NCBI GenBank assembly: GCA_037176705.1
Contig: CM073889.1
Location: forward strand, 57,467,596-57,531,595
Source of the DNA: Molossus alvarezi
Taxonomy: Eukaryota > Chordata > Mammalia > Chiroptera > Molossidae
Direction: 5' to 3'
DNA: 64,000 nt
Each line of letters begins with the position of its first letter. Positions within the stretch are counted from its first letter, which is position 1. This document shows positions 47,201-60,382 of this stretch, piece after piece. Below the pieces are notes generated by a model, which was not told the origin of the DNA, did not search any database, and saw only the letters and a list, made by a program, of their open reading frames with translations. The position numbers were made by a program, and so were the translations under genes.

Positions 47201-47626
47201 TTTGGACATCATACGCAGCAGAATTTTTACTGATACATCACCTAAGGGAACAGAAACAAAGGAAAAAATGAACACATGGGACTACATCAAACTCAAAAGC
47301 TTCTGCACAGCAAAATAAACAACCATCAAAATGGAAAGGCAACCCACTATATGGGAGAACATCATTGCCAATGATACATCAGATAAGGGGTTAATTTCCA
47401 AAATATATACAGTACACATACAACTCCACAAAAGGAAGACAAAGAACCCAATTAAAAAATGGGCAGAGGAGCTGAATAGACACCTCTCCAAACAGGACAT
47501 ACAAATGGCTAAGAGACATATGAAGAAATGCTCAACATCACTAATCATCAGAGAGATGCAAATTAAAACAATAATGAGGTATCACCTCACACCTGTCAGA
47601 ATGGCCGCCATCAACAAATCATCAAA
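44281..47626 (+). pseudogene. L1 ORF2p remnant of L1-A
   Basis: The endonuclease is open at 44432-44806 and keeps GDFNTP. The reverse transcriptase is open for 350 codons (45948-47000), the longest ORF in the window, but its catalytic FADD reads FADN (gataac at about 46362). The ORF2 C-terminal domain is cut at 47626. The long open frame is a remnant of an L1 and not a host gene. Confidence 0.88.
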
Positions 47627-47774
47627 CAAGTGGCTGGAAAGCTGACTGGTATTCATGACAATAAGTATCCCACCCTAAGCTTGGCACTGGGAGTGTGGGG
47701 ATAAACACATGTGACCTCAGGAGAATGAGATTTTGTCTGTGTTTTTAAAATAAGCAGATGCAATGCAGACAGAG
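47627..47774. other. Short unassigned gap between L1-A and L1-C
   Basis: Nothing recognisable; it separates the truncated end of L1-A from the 5' end of L1-C. Confidence 0.4.
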
Positions 47775-48639
47775 GAAGATGGCAGTGGGCAGAACTGGAG
47801 TGAAGGTGAGTGCGTGAGAGTGTGAGCGACAGTGAGAATAGTGTGAGTGAATGTGAGTGTGGACGACTTGAGCAGTGCAGAAATGCGAGGCAGAAGTTTC
47901 CTGTGCTGTGGACGGGAAGCAGCCGACTACCGCGATAAGTGGCACATAAGCAAGCTTCTCCCTGTGTGGCCAAAGGCCCCACCATTTGGAAAGATCACTG
48001 GTCTGCTCTGGGAGGAGAAAGTTGGGAGTGGCTAGGGCCAAGCAACCTGAGTCCACCGGAGTGCCTTGCATCATCACACCAGTGGACCCCACTGTGTCAA
48101 CGTGGACCAGCATACAGTAGCGGTGCTATCAAGGTGCCTGCTGCAGTAGCTCCAATCAACCAGGAACTGAGCACTGTCCCCCACAGCAGAAGCCTGATCA
48201 GAGCTCAGCACTATCCCCCACAGCAGCAGTGACTTCGTGGGAGTGGAGCTGCACCACTAACAGCAGCAGAGGCTCAGGACCCAAGACACCCCCAGCAAAA
48301 GAGGCTTGGGAGCAGCATCCATTCCAAGGCAGCAACAGCACAGATTGGCAGCTGAGACCCATTCCCACCAGCATCAGCAGAGGCTAATCAGGAGTGGTTC
48401 CCCAGCCCAAGAAGCAGCAAGACTCAAGAAGCTGAGACTTGTACAAGAGACCAATACCAGCTACCAGTCATCAATCCTCCAGGATCCATAGCAGGCAAGA
48501 GGGCCCATACACCAAAACAATCTGGGAGGCACAGAAGCCTTATTTGATACACACTGACCTTATTACACATTTCAACATCCCTCACCATGCCTAGAGCAAC
48601 CAGACTGTTAAAATTGTGAGACAAAGAAACAACACCCAA

Positions 48640-51600
48640 GTATCTTCTCAGACCACAATGGCATGAAACTAGAAATCAATTGCAAGAAGAACATACGAAG
48701 ACATTTGAACACATGGAAGCTAAATAGCATGTTATTAAACAATGAATGGGTCACCGAGGAGATCAAGGAACAAATCAAAAACTTCCTGGAAACCAATGAA
48801 AATGAAGACACAACAACACAAAATCTATGGGATTCAGCAAAAGCATTTCTGAGAGGGAAGTTCATAGCACTACAGGCCTACCTCAAAAAACAAGAAAAAT
48901 CTCTAATAGACTATCTAACCTCACAACTTAAAGAACTAGAGAGCAAACAAAAAGAAAACCCCAGAGAAAGTAGAAGGAAGGAAATAGTAAGGATAAGAGC
49001 AGAAATAAATGACATAGAGACCAAAAAACAATTCAAAGCATCAATGAAACAAAGAGCTGGTTTTTCGAAAAGATAAACAAGATTGATTGACCCTTAGCTA
49101 GACTCACCAAGAAACAAAGAGAGAGAAACCAAATACGTACATAAAATCAGAAATGGAAGAGGAGAAGTAACAACCAACACCACGGAAATACAAAAGATCG
49201 TTAACAACTACTATGAACAATTATAGGGCAATAAATTCGAAAATCTAAGTGAAATGGACAAATTTCTAGAAACATATAGTCTCCCAAAACTGGATCAGGA
49301 AGAGATAGAAAACCTGAACAGACCAATAACAACAGAAGAAATTGAAGATGTAATCAAGACTCTCCCAGCAAACAAAAGGCCAGGCCCGGATGGCTTCACA
49401 GGGGAGTTTTACGGAACATTCAAGGAAGAACTAATGCCCATTCTCCTCAAACTATGTCAAAAAATTTGTTTTATGAAGCCAGCATAATTCTAATTCCAAA
49501 ACCAGAAAAAGACACAACAAAGAATGAAAACTACAGGCCAATAACCCTGATGAACATAGATGCCAAAATCCTGAACAAAATACTAGCAAATCGAATCCAA
49601 CAATACACCAAAAAAATTATCCACCATGACCAAGTGGGATTCATCCCAGGGATGCAAGGCTGGTACAATATTCGCTAATCCATAAATGTGATACACCACA
49701 TAAATAAAATGAAGAATAAAAACCACATGATAATATCAATAGATGCTGAAAAAGCCTTTGACAAAATCCAGCATCCATTTCTGATAAAAACGCTCAGCAG
49801 TGTGGGAATAGAGGGATCATATCTAGACATAATAAAAGCCATATATGAAAGACCTACAGCCAACATCATACTCAATGGGCAAAAACTAAAAGCATTTCCC
49901 TTAAGAACAGGAACAAGGCAAGGATGCCCACTTTCGCCACTCTTATTTAACATAGTACTGGAAATCTAAGCCATAGCAATCAGACAGGAAGAACAAATAA
50001 AAGGGATCCAAATTGGAAAGGAGGAAGTGAAATTGTCATTATTTGCAGATGACATGATACTGTACATAGAAAACCACAAAGACTCCACCAAAAGTTTACT
50101 AGTCTTAATAAATGAATTTGGCAAAGTAGCAGGATACAAAATTAATGTCAAGAAGTCGATGGCATTCTTATACACCAATGATGAACTCACAGAAAGAGAA
50201 ACTAAGAAAACAATCCCATTTACCATTGCTGCAAAAAAAATTAAGACACCTAGGAATAAACTTAGAAATAAAGGAACTATTCGCAGAAAACTACAGGTCA
50301 TTGAAAAAAGAAATAGAGGAAGATATAAAAAAGTGGAAGCACATACCCTCTACATAGATTGGGAGAATTCACATCATTAAAATGTCCATATTACCCAAAG
50401 CAATCTATAGATTCAACGGAATCCCCATCAAAATACCAATGGCATATTTCACAGAATTAGAACAATTACTCCAAAAGTTCATATGGAACCAAAAAAGGCC
50501 TCGAATAGCCACAGCAATCTTGAAAAGGAAGAACAAAGTTGGAGGGATCACAATACCAGATTTCAGGTTATACTACAAAGCCACTATAATCAAAACAGCC
50601 TGGTACTGGCACAAGAACAGGTATATAGACCAGTGGAACAGAACAGAGAACCCAGAAATGAACCCAAGGCAATATGCTCAATTAATATTTGACAAAGATG
50701 GCAAGAGCATACAGTGGTGTAAAGACAGCCTCTTTAATAAATGGTGCTGGGAAAATTGGACAGCTACTTGCAGAAAAATGAAACTAGACCATCAACTTAC
50801 ACCCTACACCAGAATAAACTCAAAATGGATAAAAGACTTAAATGTGACTCTTGAATCCATAAAAATCCTAGAGGAGACTGTGGGCAACAAAATCTGACAT
50901 CATATGCAGCAGAATTTTTACTGACACATCACCTAAGGCAATAGAAACAAAGGAGAAAATGAACACATGGGACTACATCAAACTCAAAAGCTTCTGCACA
51001 GCTAAAGATACAATCATCAAAACGGAAAGGCTACCCATTGTATGGGAGAGCATAATTGCCAATGATATATCAGATAAGGGGTTAATTTCCAATACATATA
51101 GAGTGCTCATACAACTCCACAAAAGGAAGACAAAGAATCCAATTAAAAAATGGGCAGAGGAATTAAATAGACACCTCTCCAAACAGGACATACAAATGGC
51201 TAAGAAACATATGAAGAAATGCTCATCATCACTCATCACCAGAGAGATGTAAATCAAAACAACAATGAGGTATCACCTCACACCTGTCAGAATGGCCGCC
51301 ATCAAGAAATCATCAAACAACAATTCTTGGCGAGGTTGTGGAGAAAAGGGGTCTCTAGTGCACTGCTGGTGGGAATGCAGACTGGTGCAGCCACTATGGA
51401 AAACAAAATGGTGTCACCTCAAAAAATTAAAAATTGATCTTCCATTTGACCCAGTGATCCCACTTCTAGGAATATACCCTAAGAAGCATAAAACACCAAT
51501 CAGAAGGAATATATGTACCCCCATCTATGTAGCAGCACTATTTACAATCACTAAGCTCTGGAAACAGCCCAAGTGCCCATCAGTAGACCAATGGATCAAA

Positions 51601-51768
51601 AAGCTGTGGTACATGTACACAATGGAGTACTACGCAGCGGTAAGAAAGAAAGATCTCTTATCCTTTGAGGCTACATGGAGGGACCTTGAAAGTATCATCC
51701 TAAGTGAAACAAGCCAAACAGAGAAAGACAAGTTTCATATGATCTCACTTATCTGTGGAATAAAATGA
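48640..51768 (+). pseudogene. L1 ORF2p fragment of L1-D
   Basis: Reverse transcriptase with [12 protein letters not shown] (50027-50380 frame) and the C-terminal domain (50382-51768) in several frames. The breaks are small indels and stops, such as the stop at about 49966 and the deletion near 49470 that joins QK to the FYEASI line. No endonuclease N-terminus. Confidence 0.88.
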
Positions 51769-52007
51769 ACATAAGATTTTGATGAATGGGGTAGTCCCAG
51801 AGGCACAGAAGCAGGGTACAGACTGACAATCCCCTAAGGAGGGGGAATGTGGGGGAGGGATGAACCACAGAACTTATATGCATGTATGCATGAACAATGG
51901 ACATGGACAACAATCTGGGGAAGGAGCAGGGAGGGAGGGGAAGGGGGGAATTAGTGGGGAAAAAGGAGAAACATCTGTAATAAAAATTAATCAATAAAAA
52001 AAATTAT
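48640..52007 (+). mobile_element. Young 5'-truncated LINE-1, 'L1-D'
   Basis: A 3.4-kb insertion starting inside the ORF2 endonuclease and ending in a G-rich 3'UTR and caataaaaaaaa tail. Target duplication aaagaaa(c/t)aacacccaa lies at 48623-48639 and 52229-52245, with one mismatch. Nearly identical over its length to L1-B, so from the same recent lineage. The tail carries a later SINE. Confidence 0.93.
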
Positions 52008-52210
52008 GTATGTGCATCCGGCTGGTGTGCCTCACTGGTTGAGCATCTACCCATGCACCAGGAGGTGGCCAGCTCTATTCCCAGTCAGGACACATGCCCA
52101 GGTTGTGGGCCAAATCCCCAGGGAGGACATGCAGGAAGTGGCCAATTGATTATCTCTCTCATCGATGTTTCTATCTCTCTCCCTTCCTCTCTCTCTGAAA
52201 TCAATAAAGA
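52008..52210 (+). mobile_element. Ves-type SINE, sense, in the L1-D tail
   Basis: A ggctggtgtgcctcactgg-headed SINE ending in ctctgaaatcaataaag. A perfect 12-bp duplication, aaaaaaaattat, at 51996-52007 and 52211-52222 places it in the L1-D poly(A) tail, so it is younger than L1-D. Confidence 0.92.
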
Positions 52211-52228
52211 AAAAAAAATTATTAAAAA

Positions 52229-53145
52229 AAAGAAATAACACCCAAATGAAGGAAAAGGAGGAATCATCCCAAAAGAAAGTACAACAAATAGAAGAAAGCA
52301 AGTTTTCAGATAAAAAAAATTCAAAGTAATGATTTTAAGGGTGGTCAAACAATTTACTAAGAACTACAAGCAACTTAATAAGACTTATGAAAAGCTCAGT
52401 GGGAACTACATTGCTTAAAAAAGAAGTAGAGGTAATGAATAAAAATCAAGAGGAAATAAAAAATGACATAGCTGTTATGAAAAATGCCTTAGAAGTATTC
52501 ATTAGTAGATTAGAGAAAACTGAAGACTGAATCAGTGACTTAAAAAACAAGGTAGAAAAACAAAAAACAAATAGAGCAACAAATGGGGGAAAAATTAAAA
52601 GCAGGAGGAGAGTTTAAGGGAGCTTTGGGACAATACAAAATGTAACAACATTTGCATTATAAGGGTACTGGAAAGAGAAGAATCAATAAAAGGAATAGAG
52701 AATCTGCTGAAAAAATAATGACAACAAACTTTCCTAAACTGGTGAAGAAAAAAGTCACACAAGTTCAGAAAACACAGAGGGTCCCAAGCAAAACGAACCC
52801 CTAAAGAACCACAGCTATATACATCATAACAAAAATGGCAAGCATTAAATACACAGATAGAATCTTAAAGGAATCAAAAAAGAGACACAAAGTTACCTAC
52901 AAGGGAGCTCCCATTAGACTGTCAGCTGAGTTCTCAATAGAAACACTGCAGAAGGGAATGGCACAAAGTATACAAAGTAATGCACGGCAAGGGTCTGAAT
53001 CCAAGACTACTCTATCCAACAAGGCTACCATTCAAAATTGAAAAAGAAATAAGAAGTTTCACAGACAAAAAAAAAAAAAAAAAAGCTAGAGGAATTTACC
53101 ACCACCAAACCAGCACTGCTAGAAAGGCTAAAGGGACTGTTGTAA
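52229..53145 (+). pseudogene. L1 ORF1p remnant of L1-C
   Basis: Continues the ORF1 begun at about 48617 after the L1-D insertion. Coiled-coil, RRM and C-terminal lines (VTYKGAPIRLSAEFS at about 52892-52936) are recognisable between stops. An A-run of about 20 at 53068-53085 sits near the end. Confidence 0.78.
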
Positions 53146-54182
53146 GAAGAATAAGAAAGAGAGAGAAAGGAACACAGACATAAAAGTGGCAACTAATAAG
53201 TATCTATCAATAATAATCTTAAATGTAAATGGCTTCAATGCTCCAATCAAAAGACATAGGGTAGCTGCTTAGATAAGAAAACAGGACCCATATATATGCT
53301 GTCTACAAGAGATCCACCTCAAAACAAAAGACTGACACAAGATGAAAGTGAAGGGATGGAAAAATTTTTTCCAAGCAAATGGAAATGCAAATTTTAAAAG
53401 CTGGTGTAGCAATACTCATATCAGATAAGATAGACCTCAAAAGAGGGCCATAATAAGAGACAAACAAGGTCACTACATAATATTAAAAAGGTCAATCCAA
53501 CAAGAGGATATAACCCTGATAAACATATATGCATCAAATATGGGAGCACCACTATATTAAAAATCTTCTGGAGGACTTCAAGGGAGATATCAATAGCAAT
53601 ACAATCATTGTGGGTGACTTGAACACCCCACTGTCACCACTGGATAAATCTTCTAGACAAAACATTAACAAGGACACAGAGTCCATAAATGACAAACTAG
53701 ATCATTTGGACTTAATTGATATTTACAAAAAATTTCACCCCAAAGCTGCAGAATTATACATTCTTCTCAACTGCACACAGGACATTGTCAAAGATAGACC
53801 ATATGTTAGGATACAAAGTATGTCTCTACAAATTTTAAAAAATTGAAATCTTATCAAGCATCTTCTCAGATCACAATGGCATTAAATTAAAAATCAATTA
53901 AAACAAAAACACACAAAAATATTCAAACATTTGGAGGCTAAATGCATGTTATTAAACAACAAATGGGTTACCAAGGAGATGAAGGAAGAATTTAAAAAAT
54001 TCCTGGCAACCAATGAAAACAAACACACAAAAACACAAAATCTATAGGATGCAGTGAAAGCAGTTCTGAGAGGGAAATTTATAGCAATACAGACCTACCT
54101 AAAGAAACAACATAAATTCCTAATTAACTTTCTAACCCTACAAATTAAAGAACTAGAAAGTAAACAAAAAGAAAAACCCAGA

Positions 54183-54268
54183 GCCCTGGACAGTTTGGCT
54201 CAGCGGTTGAGTTTCGGCCTGCAGACAAGAGAGTCCCAGGTTCAGTTCCCGCTCGGGGCACATACCAC
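54183..54268 (+). mobile_element. Truncated SINE: tRNA-related head only
   Basis: Only the first 85 or so bases of a gccctgg-headed SINE are present, with A-box-like tggctcagcggt and B-box-like ggttcagttcc, then an A-rich linker. It abuts a full SINE starting at 54287. Confidence 0.85.
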
Positions 54269-54286
54269 AAAAAAATAAAAAGAAAA

Positions 54287-54564
54287 GCCCTGGCCAGTTT
54301 GGCTCAGTGGTTAGAGCGTCAGCCTGCAGTCCGGAGAGACCCGGGTTCAGTTCCCGCTAAGGGCGCATACTTCGGTTGCAGTTTGTCCCCAGCCCTGGAT
54401 GGTTGTGATGGTAGCAGCCACTCAATGTGTCCCTTCACATGGATGTTTCTCTCTCTCTCTCCCTCCCACTTTCTCCCTCCCACTCTATCTGTACAAAAAA
54501 TGAAAAAATATCCTCGGGTGAGGATAAAAAATAAAGAAAAAGAAAAAGAAAGAAAAAAAAAAAA
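54287..54564 (+). mobile_element. Ves-type SINE, sense, full length
   Basis: The head is gccctggccagtttggctc, the body and CT-rich stretch are complete, and the tail is a long A/G-rich run. With the head fragment it forms a head-to-tail pair. The L1-C sequence acccagag / aacagag flanks the pair as a whole. Confidence 0.9.
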
Positions 54565-55238
54565 CAGAGCAAGTAAAAAAAAGGAAAGAAAGAAATAGTA
54601 AAGGTCAAAGCAGAAATAAATGACATAGAGACTAAAAAGTATTCAAAACATCAATAAAACTAAGAGCTGGCTTTTTTGAAAAGATAAACAAGAGTGATGG
54701 ACCTTTAGCCAGACTCACCAAAAACAAAAAGAAAGTACCCAAATAAACAAAATCAGAAACAAAAGAGGAGCAGTAACAACTGACACCAGAGAAATACAAA
54801 GGATTGTCAAACCATACTATGAATAATTATAGGGAAACAAATTATACAATCTGGGCGAAATGGACAAGTTTCTAGAAACAAAGAGTCTCCCAAAATTGAA
54901 CTGGGAAGAGGTGGAAAACATGAACAGACCAATAACAACTAAGAAAATTGAAGATGTAATCAAGACTCCCCCAGGAAACAAAAGCCCAGGCCTGGACGAC
55001 TTCAGGGGGGAATTTTACCAAACATTCAAAGAAGATCTAACATCCATTCTTCTCTAATTATTCCAAAACACTCAAGAACAAGGGAGCCTTCTAAACTCAT
55101 TTTATAAGGCCAGCATAATGCTAATTCCAAAACTGAATAGAGACATTACAAAGAAAGAAAACTACAAGCCAATATCCCTGAGGAACACAGATGCCAAAAT
55201 CATTAACAAAATATTAGCAAATCAGATCCAGGAATACA

Positions 55239-55241
<3 letters not shown>

Positions 55242-55288
<47 letters not shown>
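55242..55288. repeat. (AT)n microsatellite inside L1-C ORF2
   Basis: About 23 AT units interrupt the reverse transcriptase region. Confidence 0.95.
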
Positions 55289-55290
<2 letters not shown>

Positions 55291-55697
55291 TTATGACCAA
55301 GTGGAATTCATCCCAGGGATGCAAGGCTGGTACAATATTTGAATATCAATAAATGCAATACACCACATAAGCAAAATGAAAGATAAAAACCATATGATCT
55401 CATCAATAGATCCTGAAAAATGCTCAACAAAATCCAGCAAACCATTTTTTTATCAGAAGTGTGTTTATTAATTAATTTTTGTTACAGATGTTTCTCTTCC
55501 CCCCCCCCAAAGATTCCCCCCTTCCCCTCCCTCCCTGCATTGTCCCCAGTGTGTTGTCCATGTCCACTGTTCATGCATACGGGCATATAAATACTGTGGT
55601 TTATCTCTCCCCCACCCTCCCCTCTTCTGGGGATTGTCAGTCTGTACCCCACTTCCATGTCTCTGGGACTACCCCATTCCTCAGACTGTTATTTTCA

Positions 55698-58600
55698 TTA
55701 TATTTGACAAATAAGTGAGATCATATGATACTTGTCTTTCTCTGTTTGGCTTATTTCAGTTAGGATGATACTTCCCAGGTCCCTCCTTGTAATCTCAAAG
55801 GATAAGAGATCTTTCTTTCTTACAGCTGCTTGTACTCCATTGTGTATATGTACCACAGCTTTTGTATCCATTAGTCTACTGATGGACACTTGGGCTGTTT
55901 CCAGATCTTAGCTATTGTACATAGTGCTGCTACAAACATGGGGGTACATATGTTCTTTCTGATTGGTGTTTCAGGCTTCTTAGGGTATATTCCCAGAAGT
56001 GGGATCACTGGGTCAAATGGAAGTACAATTTTTAATTTTTTGAGGTAACACCATACTGTTTTCCATAGTGGCTGCACCAGTCTGCATTCCCACACCCTCG
56101 CCAACACTTGTTCTTTGATAGTTTCTTGATGGTGGTCATTCTGACAGGTGTGAGGTGATAACTCATTGTTGTTTTAATTTGCATCTCTCTGATGATTGGT
56201 GGTGATGAGCATTTCTTCACATGTCTCTTAACCAATTTTATGTCCTTTTTGACGAGGTGTCTATTTAGTTCCTCGGCCCATTTTTTAATTGGGTTCTTTG
56301 TCTTCCTTTTGTGGAGTTGTATGAGCACTCTATATGTATTGGAAATTAACCCCTTATCTGATATATCATTGGCAATTATGCTCTCCCATACAGTGGGTAG
56401 CCTTTCTGTTTTGATGATCGTATCTTTCGCTGTGCAGAAGCTTTTGAGTTTGATGTAGTCCCATGTGTTCATTTTCTCCTTTGTTTCTATTGCCTTCGGT
56501 GATGTATCAGTGACAATTCTGCTACGTATAATGTCTGAAATTTTGTTGCCTACATTTTCTTCCAGGATTTTTATGGATTCATGAATCACATTTAAGTCTT
56601 TTATCCATTTTGAGATTATTCTTGAGTAGGGTGTAAGTTGATGGTCTAGTTTCATTTTTCTGCAAATAGCTGTCCAATTTTCCCAGCACCATTTATTAAA
56701 GAGGCTGTCTTTACACCACTGTATGCTCTTGCCAACTTTGTCAAATATTAATTGAACATATTGCCTTGGGTCTATTTCTGGGTTCTCTGTTCTGTTCCAC
56801 TGGTCTATATGCCTGTTCTTGTGACTGTACCAGGCTGTTTTGATTACAGTGGTTTTGTAGTATGACCTGAAATCTGGTATTGTGATTCCTCCAACTTTGT
56901 TCTTCCTTTTCAAGATTGCTGTGAATAGTCAAGGTCTTTTTTGGTTCCATATGAACTTTTGAAGTATTTGTTTTAGTTCTGTGAAGTATGCCGTTTGTAT
57001 CTTTGATGGGGATTGCATTTTATCTATAGATTGCTTTGGGTAATATGGACATTTTAATGATGTGAATTCTCCCAATCCATGAACAGGGTATGTGCTTCCA
57101 CTTTTTTATATCTTCCTCTATTTCTTTTTACAATGACCTGTAGTTTTATGTGAATAGGTCCTTTATTTCTTTGGTTAAGTTTATTCCTAGGTATCTTAAT
57201 TTTTTGCTGCAAAGGTAAATGGGGTTGTTTTCTTAGTTTCTCTTTCTGTGAGTTTATCCTTGGTGTATAAAAATGCCTTCAATTTCTTGACGTTAATTTT
57301 GTATCTTGCTACTTTGCCAAATTCATTTATTAAGTCTAGTAAATTTTTGATGGAGTCTTTGGGGTTTTCTACGTATAGTATCATGTCATCTGCAAATAAT
57401 GACAGTTTCACTTCCTCCTTTCCAATTTGGATCCCTTTTACTTGTTCTTCCTGTCTGATGGCTGTGGCTAAGACTTCCAGTACCATGTTAAATAAGAGTG
57501 GCGAAAGTGGGCATCCTTGCCTTGTTCCTGTTCTTAAGGGAAATGGTTTTAGTTTTTGCCCATTGAGTATGATGTTGGCTGTAGGTCTTTCATATATGGC
57601 CTTTATTATGTCTAGATATGATCCCTCTATTCCCACACTGCTGAGTGTTTTTATCAGAAATGGATGCTGGATTTTGGCGAAGGCTTTTTCGGCATCTATT
57701 GGTATGATCATGTGGTTTTTATTCTTCATTTTATTTATGTGGTGTATCACTTTTATTGATTTGTGAATATTATACCAGCCTTACATCCCTGGGATGAATC
57801 CCACTTGGTCATGGTGAATAATTTTTTGGTGTATTGCTGGATCTGATTTGATAGTATTTTGTTCAGGATTTTGGCATCTATGTTCATCAGGGATACTGAC
57901 CTGTAGTTTTCTTTCTTTGCTGTGTCTTTTTCTGGTTTTGGAATTAGAATTATGCTGGCTTCATAAAACGAGTTTGAAGTCTTCCTATTTCTTAAATTTT
58001 TTGAAATAGTTTGAGGCGAATGGGTGTTAGTTCTTCTTGAATGTTTGGTCAAACTCCCCCGTGAAGCCATCTGGGCCTGGGCTTTTGTTTGCTGGGAGAG
58101 CTTTGGTTACATCTTCAATCTCGTCTATTGATATTGGTCTGTTCAAGTTTTCTATCTCTTCCTGGTCCAGTGTTAGGAGACCATGTGTTTCTAGAAATTT
58201 TTCCATTTTTCTTAGATTGTCAAATTTGTTGCCATATAATTGTTCATAGTAGTTGTTAACGATCTTTTGTATTTCTGTGGTGTCAGTTGTTACCTCTTCT
58301 CTTTCATTTCTGATTTTATATATTTGGTTTCTCTCACTTTTTTTCTTGGCGAGTGTAGCTTAGGGTCCATCATTCTTGTTTATCTTTTTGAAAAACCAGT
58401 TCTTTGTTTCATTGATGCTTTGAATTGTTTTTTTGGTCTCTATGTAGTTTATTTCTGCCCTGATCTTTACTATTTCCTTCCTTCTACTTCCTCTGGGATT
58501 TTCTTTTTATTTGCTCTCTAGTTCTTTAAGTTGTGAGGTTAGATAGTCTCTTAGAGATTTTTCTTGGTTTTTGAGGTAGACCTTGAGAGCTGTGAACTTC

Positions 58601-59485
58601 CCTCTCAGAACTGCTTTTGCTGCATCCCATAGATTTTGTTTTGTGTGTTCATTTTCATTGGTTTCCAGGAAGTTTTTGTTTTCTTCCTTGATCTCCTTGG
58701 TAACCCAATCACTGTTCAATAACATGCTATTTAGCTTCCATGTGTTCAAATGTCTTTGTATGTTCTTCTTGCAATTGATTTCTAGTTTCATGCCATTGTG
58801 ATCTGAGAAGATACTTCATATGATTTCAGTCTTCTTGAACTTGTAGAGACTTAGTTTGTGCCCTAACATGTGGTCTATCTTTGAGAATATCCCATGTGCA
58901 CTTGAAAAGAATGTAAATTCTGTAGTTTTGGGGTGTAATTCTCTGTAGATATCTATTAAATCCATTTTGTCTAGTGCTTCATTTAGAGTCTCTCTTTCCT
59001 TACTAATTTTTTGTCTAGAGGGTCTATCCTGTGATGTCAGCGGGGTGTTGAAGTCCCCTGCTATGATTGTATTGCTATTCATTCCTACTTTGAAGTCCTC
59101 CAGAAGGTTTTTAATACATTTTGGTGCTCCTATATTGGGTGCATATATGTTTATCAAGGTTATATCTTCCTGTTGGATAATTCCTTTTAATATTATGTAG
59201 TGGCCTTCTTTGTCTCTAATTATGGCCTTCATTTTGAAATCTATTTTATCAAATATGAATATTGCAACACCAGCTTTTTTTTCCCCTTTCCGTCTGCTGG
59301 AAGTTTTTTTTCCATCTCTTCACTTTCAATCTATGTGAGTCTTTTTTTGTGAGGTGGGTCTCTTGTAAACAACATATAGATGAGTCATGCTTTCTTATCC
59401 AATCAGCTACTCCGTGTCTTTTTATGGGAGCATTCAATCCATTTAGATTTAAGGTGATTATTGATATGTACTTATTTATTGCCAT
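55698..59485 (-). pseudogene. L1 ORF2p remnant of L1-E
   Basis: Start codon at 59483-59485 (MAINKYISIITLNLNGLN). The endonuclease keeps GDFNTP in the 138-codon piece 58816-59232. The reverse transcriptase keeps [12 protein letters not shown] (57196-57750). A 293-codon open piece (56032-56913) covers the C-terminal side. Frameshifts separate the pieces. Confidence 0.88.
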
Positions 59486-59544
59486 TTTGTTTAGTGTGGT
59501 TCTATTTTTCTTCCCATTTCTCTTGCTAATTACAGCATTCCTTT

Positions 59545-60382
59545 TAACATTTCTTGCAGTGCTGGTTTGGTGCTAATGTATTCCCTTAGCCTTTTTTTTT
59601 TTTTTTTTTTTGTCTCCCAAGCTCTTTATTTGACCTTCCATTTTGAATGATAGCCTTGCTGGGTAGAGTAGTCTTCGATTCAGTTCTTTGTTTTTCATGA
59701 CCTTGATTACTTCATGCCATTCCCTTCTAGCCTGTAATGTTTCTTGTGAGAAGTCACCTGAGAGCCTTATGGGGCTTCCTTTGTACGTAACCTGTTTGCT
59801 TATCTCTTGCTGCTTTTAGGAATCTCTCTTTGCCTTTAATTTTTGGCAGTTTGATTACCATGTGTCTTGTTGTGGGCCTGTTTGGGTTCTTCTTACTTGG
59901 GGCTCTCTGTGCTTCTTGAACTTGAATGCCTTCTTCCCTCACCAAATTAGGAAAGTTTTCTGTCACTATTTCCTTGAATATATTCTCTAATTCTTGCACA
60001 TTTTCTTGTTCATCAGGGACTCCTTTGATGTGAATATTATTATGTTTCCAGTTGTCCCACAGTTCTCTTAACCTGTCTTCCTGTTATTTAATCTTTTTTC
60101 CTTTTGTTTTTCTAATTGATTGATTTTTTCTACCCTGTTCTAATTCACTGATCTGATCCTCAGCTTCCTCTATTCTGCTTTTTAGACCTTCCAATGTGTT
60201 TTTCATTTCTGATATGTTGTTTTTAATTTCCAACTGGTCGATTTTCAACATTTCTATGTCTTTACTCATGGTGCTCATATCCTTACACATGCTGTTGAGC
60301 TTCCTCAAGATCATGGCTCTGAATTCTAGTTTTGTTAACTTGCTTGTTCTTTCATTTGGCTTTTGTTTCTGTGTTTCACCAT
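59545..60382 (-). pseudogene. L1 ORF1p remnant of L1-E
   Basis: Start codon near 60380-60382. About 40 bases just after the N-terminus (the segment encoding TSTEDEINEV in L1-1) are missing, which shifts the frame. Coiled-coil and C-terminal lines are visible. A T-run of about 22 at 59592-59613 marks an expanded A-run at the end of the ORF. Confidence 0.82.

Larger units (their letters stand above)
36460..47626 (+). mobile_element. LINE-1, sense, split by a SINE and by L1-B, 'L1-A'
   Basis: The 5' end has cagagagattccaaaatggg. A short 5'UTR without monomers follows (to 37289). ORF1 runs 37290-38457 (SINE at 38096-38346), and L1-B is inserted at 38458-44214. ORF2 then covers about 44281-47626. 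The element stops inside the ORF2 C-terminal domain (aatcatcaaacaag) with no 3'UTR or tail, so its 3' end was deleted or replaced. Target duplication aaaaggactgatgta (38443-38457, 44215-44229) proves that L1-B inserted later. Confidence 0.9.
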
